9,428 nt of DNA from CAYRTD01 sp964595055 (GTDB taxonomy: Bacteria; Bacteroidota; Bacteroidia; Bacteroidales; GCA-2748055), in NCBI GenBank assembly GCA_964595055.1, contig CAZQOV010000124.1:1-9428 (forward strand), given 5' to 3'. Within the stretch, counting starts at the first letter, position 1. Each line of letters begins with the position of its first letter. This document shows, in pieces, positions 6,538 to 9,428 of the stretch. Made by a program: the position numbers and the translations under genes. The notes under the pieces were generated by a model, which ran no database searches, had not been told where the DNA came from, and worked only from the letters and a program-made list of their open reading frames with translations.

Positions 6538-7476
6538 TTATTTAAAATCCATGAGGATTTCAATAGCTCTTGCTTTATCCGAATGCAATTGCAGGCTTAA
6601 TTGTTCAAGGCTTTCGAATTTTTTTTCTTCCCGCATAAAACTTCGGAAGTATAGTTTAACTTCCGCATTATACATATCTCCATGATAATCAATAAGATGA
6701 ACCTCAATGGTTTTGTCAAAGTTATCAAAATTAACCGTAGGTCGGTAACCAATGTTTAACATCCCATCGAAAAACTTTCCTTCATGCTCTACCTGAACGG
6801 CATAAACACCAATCTTCGGAATCATTTTATGTTCATCATAGGGTTCAATATTTGCCGTTGGAAATCCAATTTTCCTTCCGAGCTTATTGCCTTCAACAAC
6901 TTTCCCCCGAAGAAAAAAATCGTACCCCAGAAAAGCATTGGCTTTTTCTAATTCCCCTTCCGATAATAATTCGCGGATGATGGAGGAACTGATCTTTTCT
7001 CCCTCGATTTCAACCGGCTTAAGTCGCTCAAGTTCAAATGAAAAATTTTCAGCACAATACTTAAGGTTTTGATAATCCCCTTCCCTGTTTTTTCCAAATT
7101 TATGATTAAATCCAATAAGCAGTTTTTTAATCTGCATTTTTTTTACAAGGTAATCTTCTACAAACTGACATGAACTTAATGTTGAAAAGGCCTTTGTAAA
7201 AGGAATAATAACCAGGTGGTCAACACCTTCCTTTTCCAAAAGATAAGCTTTCTCTTCAATGGTAGTAAGATATCGCAGGTTTTTCGTGTCCTTATTTAAA
7301 ACAAGTCTTGGATGAGGCCACAAGGTAAGCACTACCGATTCTCCTTTATGGTTTTTTGCCTGCTTTTTTAACTCCTCAATCAGAAACCTGTGTCCCCGAT
7401 GAACCCCATCAAAAATCCCGATGGTGATGACCGGATTCCGGGCTTCGAATTCGTTAATGTTTCTCCAGATTTTCAT
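6538..7476 (-). CDS. ribF: Bifunctional riboflavin kinase / FMN adenylyltransferase (FAD synthetase)
   Basis: The 312-residue cytoplasmic enzyme phosphorylates riboflavin to FMN and then adenylylates it to FAD. The N-terminal nucleotidyltransferase domain (about 1-175) has the HxGH signature in GIFDGVHRGH (20-29), the block GFNHKFG (122-128), and ISSSIIR (162-168), the usual ISSTxIR motif. The C-terminal riboflavin kinase domain (about 180-312) carries GFPTAN (204-209) with the Mg/ATP-binding PTAN. The frame is open up to an ATG at 7515, but I chose ATG 7476. The protein then begins MKIWRNINEF, the usual N-terminus in this phylum, and a perfect -7 promoter element lies just upstream at 7489-7496. 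The length is normal. ahcY follows in the same direction after 104 bp, and a branching enzyme gene diverges upstream. Confidence 0.96.
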   Translation of the reverse strand: MKIWRNINEFEARNPVITIGIFDGVHRGHRFLIEELKKQAKNHKGESVVLTLWPHPRLVLNKDTKNLRYLTTIEEKAYLLEKEGVDHLVIIPFTKAFSTLSSCQFVEDYLVKKMQIKKLLIGFNHKFGKNREGDYQNLKYCAENFSFELERLKPVEIEGEKISSSIIRELLSEGELEKANAFLGYDFFLRGKVVEGNKLGRKIGFPTANIEPYDEHKMIPKIGVYAVQVEHEGKFFDGMLNIGYRPTVNFDNFDKTIEVHLIDYHGDMYNAEVKLYFRSFMREEKKFESLEQLSLQLHSDKARAIEILMDFK

Positions 7477-7488
7477 AAGTAATGATTG

Positions 7489-7496
7489 CAAAAATA
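7489..7496 (-). promoter_or_regulatory. Candidate -7 promoter element for ribF
   Basis: On the minus strand the octamer TATTTTTG exactly fits TAnnTTTG and is identical to the one in front of greA. It ends 12 bases before the ATG at 7476, implying a very short leader, and it argues against the alternative start at 7515, which would lie upstream of the transcription start. No convincing TTTG -33 element is seen 19-21 bases further upstream, so the call is tentative. Confidence 0.4.
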
Positions 7497-7580
7497 AACA
7501 ATTTTGATTATTCATGCTTATTTAGCTAAGAGCTTTCAAAAAAGACATGATCTGCAATTCTTATTATCTCGTGAAATACT

Positions 7581-7611
7581 TTTCAATTGAATCCTAATTT
7601 GTGTAAATTTC
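7581..7611 (+). promoter_or_regulatory. Weak candidate promoter for the branching enzyme gene
   Basis: TAAATTTC (7604-7611) is a one-mismatch TAnnTTTG element. TTTC (7581-7584), a one-mismatch TTTG, lies 19 bases before it. Transcription would begin near 7616-7618, about a dozen bases before the ATG at 7629. Both elements are imperfect in an AT-rich region, so this could be chance. Confidence 0.25.
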
Positions 7612-7628
7612 GGGATAGAAATGAAAAT

Positions 7629-9428
7629 ATGGAAAAACCCGAAATTATTAAACGAGATCCCTGGCTGGATCCCTATCAGCCCGTTATTGAAGAAAGAAAT
7701 AAGCGTATTCTGATAAAAAAATCGGAGCTCTCCCCAGACCATGGCTCCTTGTCGGATTTTGCCACGGGACATCTTTACTTTGGCCTACACAAAGAAAAGG
7801 ATCACTGGGTCATGCGCGAATGGGCTCCCAATGCTACCAAAATCTTCCTTATTGGAACATTTAATAACTGGAAAGAATTTGATTGTTTTCAGTTTCAAAA
7901 CATTGGGAATGGGAATTGGGAAGTAAAAATCCCCCTGTTTGAGCTGAATCATGAAGATTTATACAAATTAAGGGTATATTGGGAGGGTGGATATGGTGAC
8001 CGCATCCCGGCCTGGGCAAAAAGAGTTGTGCAGGACTCACAAACAAAGATATTCAATGCACAGGTATGGTCGCCGGAGGATATTTTTAATTGGCAACATC
8101 CTGTTCCTGAAAATAATCATCAGGCACCTCTCATTTACGAAGCCCATGTGGGCATGGCTACGGAAGATTACAGTACCGGAACCTATGAAGAATTCCGAAA
8201 CAAAATCCTTCCCAGAATACACAGTGGGGGGTACAACACGCTACAGCTGATGGCTATACAGGAACACCCTTATTACGGATCATTTGGTTATCATGTATCG
8301 AATTTCTTTGCTCCCAGCTCCAGATTTGGCACGCCGGATGAATTAAAAAGGCTGATTGATGAAGCGCACGGAATGGGCATCAGGGTAATCATGGATCTGG
8401 TTCATTCTCACTCTGTGAAAAATGAACTCGAAGGACTGGGCAAATATGACGGTACTCCCTGGCAGTTTTTCCATGACGGTCCGAGAAGAGAACATATTGC
8501 ATGGGATTCCCTTTGTTTTGATTATGGGAAAAATGAAGTTATGCATTTCTTACTTTCCAACATACAATATTGGTTAACGGAATTTCGCTTTGACGGTTTC
8601 CGTTTCGACGGAGTCACCAGTATGCTTTATTACGATCATGGACTAAGCCGGAATTTTACCAGCTATGATATGTATTTCGACCGCCAGCAAGATGAAGATG
8701 CCATTACCTATCTGGGTCTTGCAAATGAACTGTGCAAAGAGATCAATAAGAATTCCATTACCATTGCAGAAGAAGTGAGTGGGTACCCCGGACTGGCTTC
8801 TCCGGTAAAATGGGGAGGTATTGGTTTCGATTACCGCATGGCTATGGGGACCCCTGACTACTGGATAAAAATCATTAAAGAAAAAAAGGATGAAGATTGG
8901 GATATGCATGAAATGTTCTATGAGCTTACCAACAAGAGAAGCGAAGAAAAAACAGTAGGCTATGCAGAATCCCATGACCAGGCCCTGGTGGGTGACAAAA
9001 CTATAATCTTCCGCCTGATTGATAAAGAAATGTACTACCACATGTCTAAGAATTCTTCCAACCTGCTTATTGACAGAGGTATTGCGCTTCATAAAATGAT
9101 ACGATTAATAAGTCTTGCTACAGCAGGAGATGCATATCTGAATTTTATGGGGAATGAATTCGGTCATCCGGAATGGATAGATTTTCCAAGGGAAGGAAAC
9201 AACTGGTCTTATCATTATGCAAGACGACAGTGGAGTTTAATAGATTCTCCGAATTTGAAATACCATTACCTGAATGATTTTGACAAGGCCATGATCAAAA
9301 TGGCATCAAAATATCGGATCTATGAAGATGGCATTATCACACAACGACACATTCATTCCGGTGATAATATTCTGGCTTTTGAAAGAGCTAACCTGCTATT
9401 CATTTTTAATTTTCATCCTGACAGATCA
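7629..9428 (+). CDS. 1,4-alpha-glucan branching enzyme, eukaryote-like type (GH13), C-terminus cut by the window end
   Basis: The frame runs 600 codons from ATG 7629 to the last base without a stop. By comparison with eukaryotic branching enzymes of about 700 residues, roughly 70 residues are missing. The enzyme makes alpha-1,6 branches in glycogen. After an N-terminal helix (DPWLDPYQ) comes a CBM48-like domain (about 45-140, with REWAPNA and GTFNNW). The GH13 barrel follows: IYEAHVGM (169-176), GYNTLQLMAIQEHPYYGSFGY (201-221), DLVHSH (256-261), FRFDGVTSM with nucleophile D327, ITIAEEVSG with acid/base E381, and AESHDQ with transition-state stabiliser D450. NFMGNEFGHPEW follows further on. 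Long stretches match human GBE1 from memory, for instance DEDAxTYLxLAN, YAESHDQALVGDK and LLFIFNFHP, so it belongs with the eukaryote-like subfamily (GH13_8) rather than the usual E. coli GlgB type. All catalytic residues are present. It diverges from ribF; no other glycogen gene is visible in the window. Confidence 0.95.
   Translation, partial: MEKPEIIKRDPWLDPYQPVIEERNKRILIKKSELSPDHGSLSDFATGHLYFGLHKEKDHWVMREWAPNATKIFLIGTFNNWKEFDCFQFQNIGNGNWEVKIPLFELNHEDLYKLRVYWEGGYGDRIPAWAKRVVQDSQTKIFNAQVWSPEDIFNWQHPVPENNHQAPLIYEAHVGMATEDYSTGTYEEFRNKILPRIHSGGYNTLQLMAIQEHPYYGSFGYHVSNFFAPSSRFGTPDELKRLIDEAHGMGIRVIMDLVHSHSVKNELEGLGKYDGTPWQFFHDGPRREHIAWDSLCFDYGKNEVMHFLLSNIQYWLTEFRFDGFRFDGVTSMLYYDHGLSRNFTSYDMYFDRQQDEDAITYLGLANELCKEINKNSITIAEEVSGYPGLASPVKWGGIGFDYRMAMGTPDYWIKIIKEKKDEDWDMHEMFYELTNKRSEEKTVGYAESHDQALVGDKTIIFRLIDKEMYYHMSKNSSNLLIDRGIALHKMIRLISLATAGDAYLNFMGNEFGHPEWIDFPREGNNWSYHYARRQWSLIDSPNLKYHYLNDFDKAMIKMASKYRIYEDGIITQRHIHSGDNILAFERANLLFIFNFHPDRS

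Noticed and set aside
7477..7628. FMN riboswitch upstream of ribF
   Set aside because: The 152-bp divergent gap lacks the conserved RFN-element blocks, and the likely ribF leader is only about 8 bases long.
7621..7713. A 30-codon plus-strand frame starting at ATG 7621, overlapping the branching enzyme start
   Set aside because: It overlaps the real ATG at 7629 in another frame, is short and has no recognisable content; an upstream regulatory ORF cannot be excluded but nothing supports it.
8643..9092. A 149-codon minus-strand open frame inside the branching enzyme gene
   Set aside because: It is antisense to a strongly conserved GH13 catalytic region and has no motif of its own.

Overview
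The window looks like core chromosome of a member of the Bacteroidota. The grounds are AT-rich intergenic DNA, no Shine-Dalgarno sites but A-rich leaders, two exact TATTTTTG octamers that fit the Bacteroidota TAnnTTTG -7 promoter element, a signal peptide followed by Gln, a greA-HIT gene pair, and a glycogen branching enzyme of the eukaryote-like type found in this phylum. There are ten protein genes, two of them cut by the window ends. I see no tRNA, rRNA, CRISPR array, insertion sequence or phage gene. No gene-free stretch exceeds about 210 bases.

Left part (1-2719, + strand): the end of an HlyD/DevB-type membrane fusion protein, an FtsX/MacB-type ABC permease (DevC-like) and a TolC-family outer membrane channel are packed as one operon. 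Together they form most of a tripartite exporter. The ATPase is not in view and may lie upstream of the window.

Middle part (2713-4254, - strand): a HIT-family hydrolase gene lies 12 bp downstream of greA and overlaps the TolC gene tail-to-tail by 7 bp. Upstream of greA is a strong hairpin with a U-tract, placed just after a likely promoter, and then a gene for an uncharacterised protein with one membrane anchor and an acidic tail. A lone + strand gene (4463-4903) encodes a small lipoprotein that looks like a Rieske domain in which both histidine ligands have been replaced.

Right part: on the - strand are ribF (FMN/FAD synthesis) and then ahcY (S-adenosylhomocysteine hydrolase), separated by 104 bp that contain a 9-bp inverted repeat. 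Divergent from ribF, on the + strand, is a branching enzyme gene that runs off the right end after 600 codons.

Most of this is housekeeping sequence. I do not see a clearly new multi-gene system. The items most worth a second look are the Rieske-like lipoprotein with altered ligands, the possible attenuator in the greA leader, and the inverted repeat in front of ahcY.
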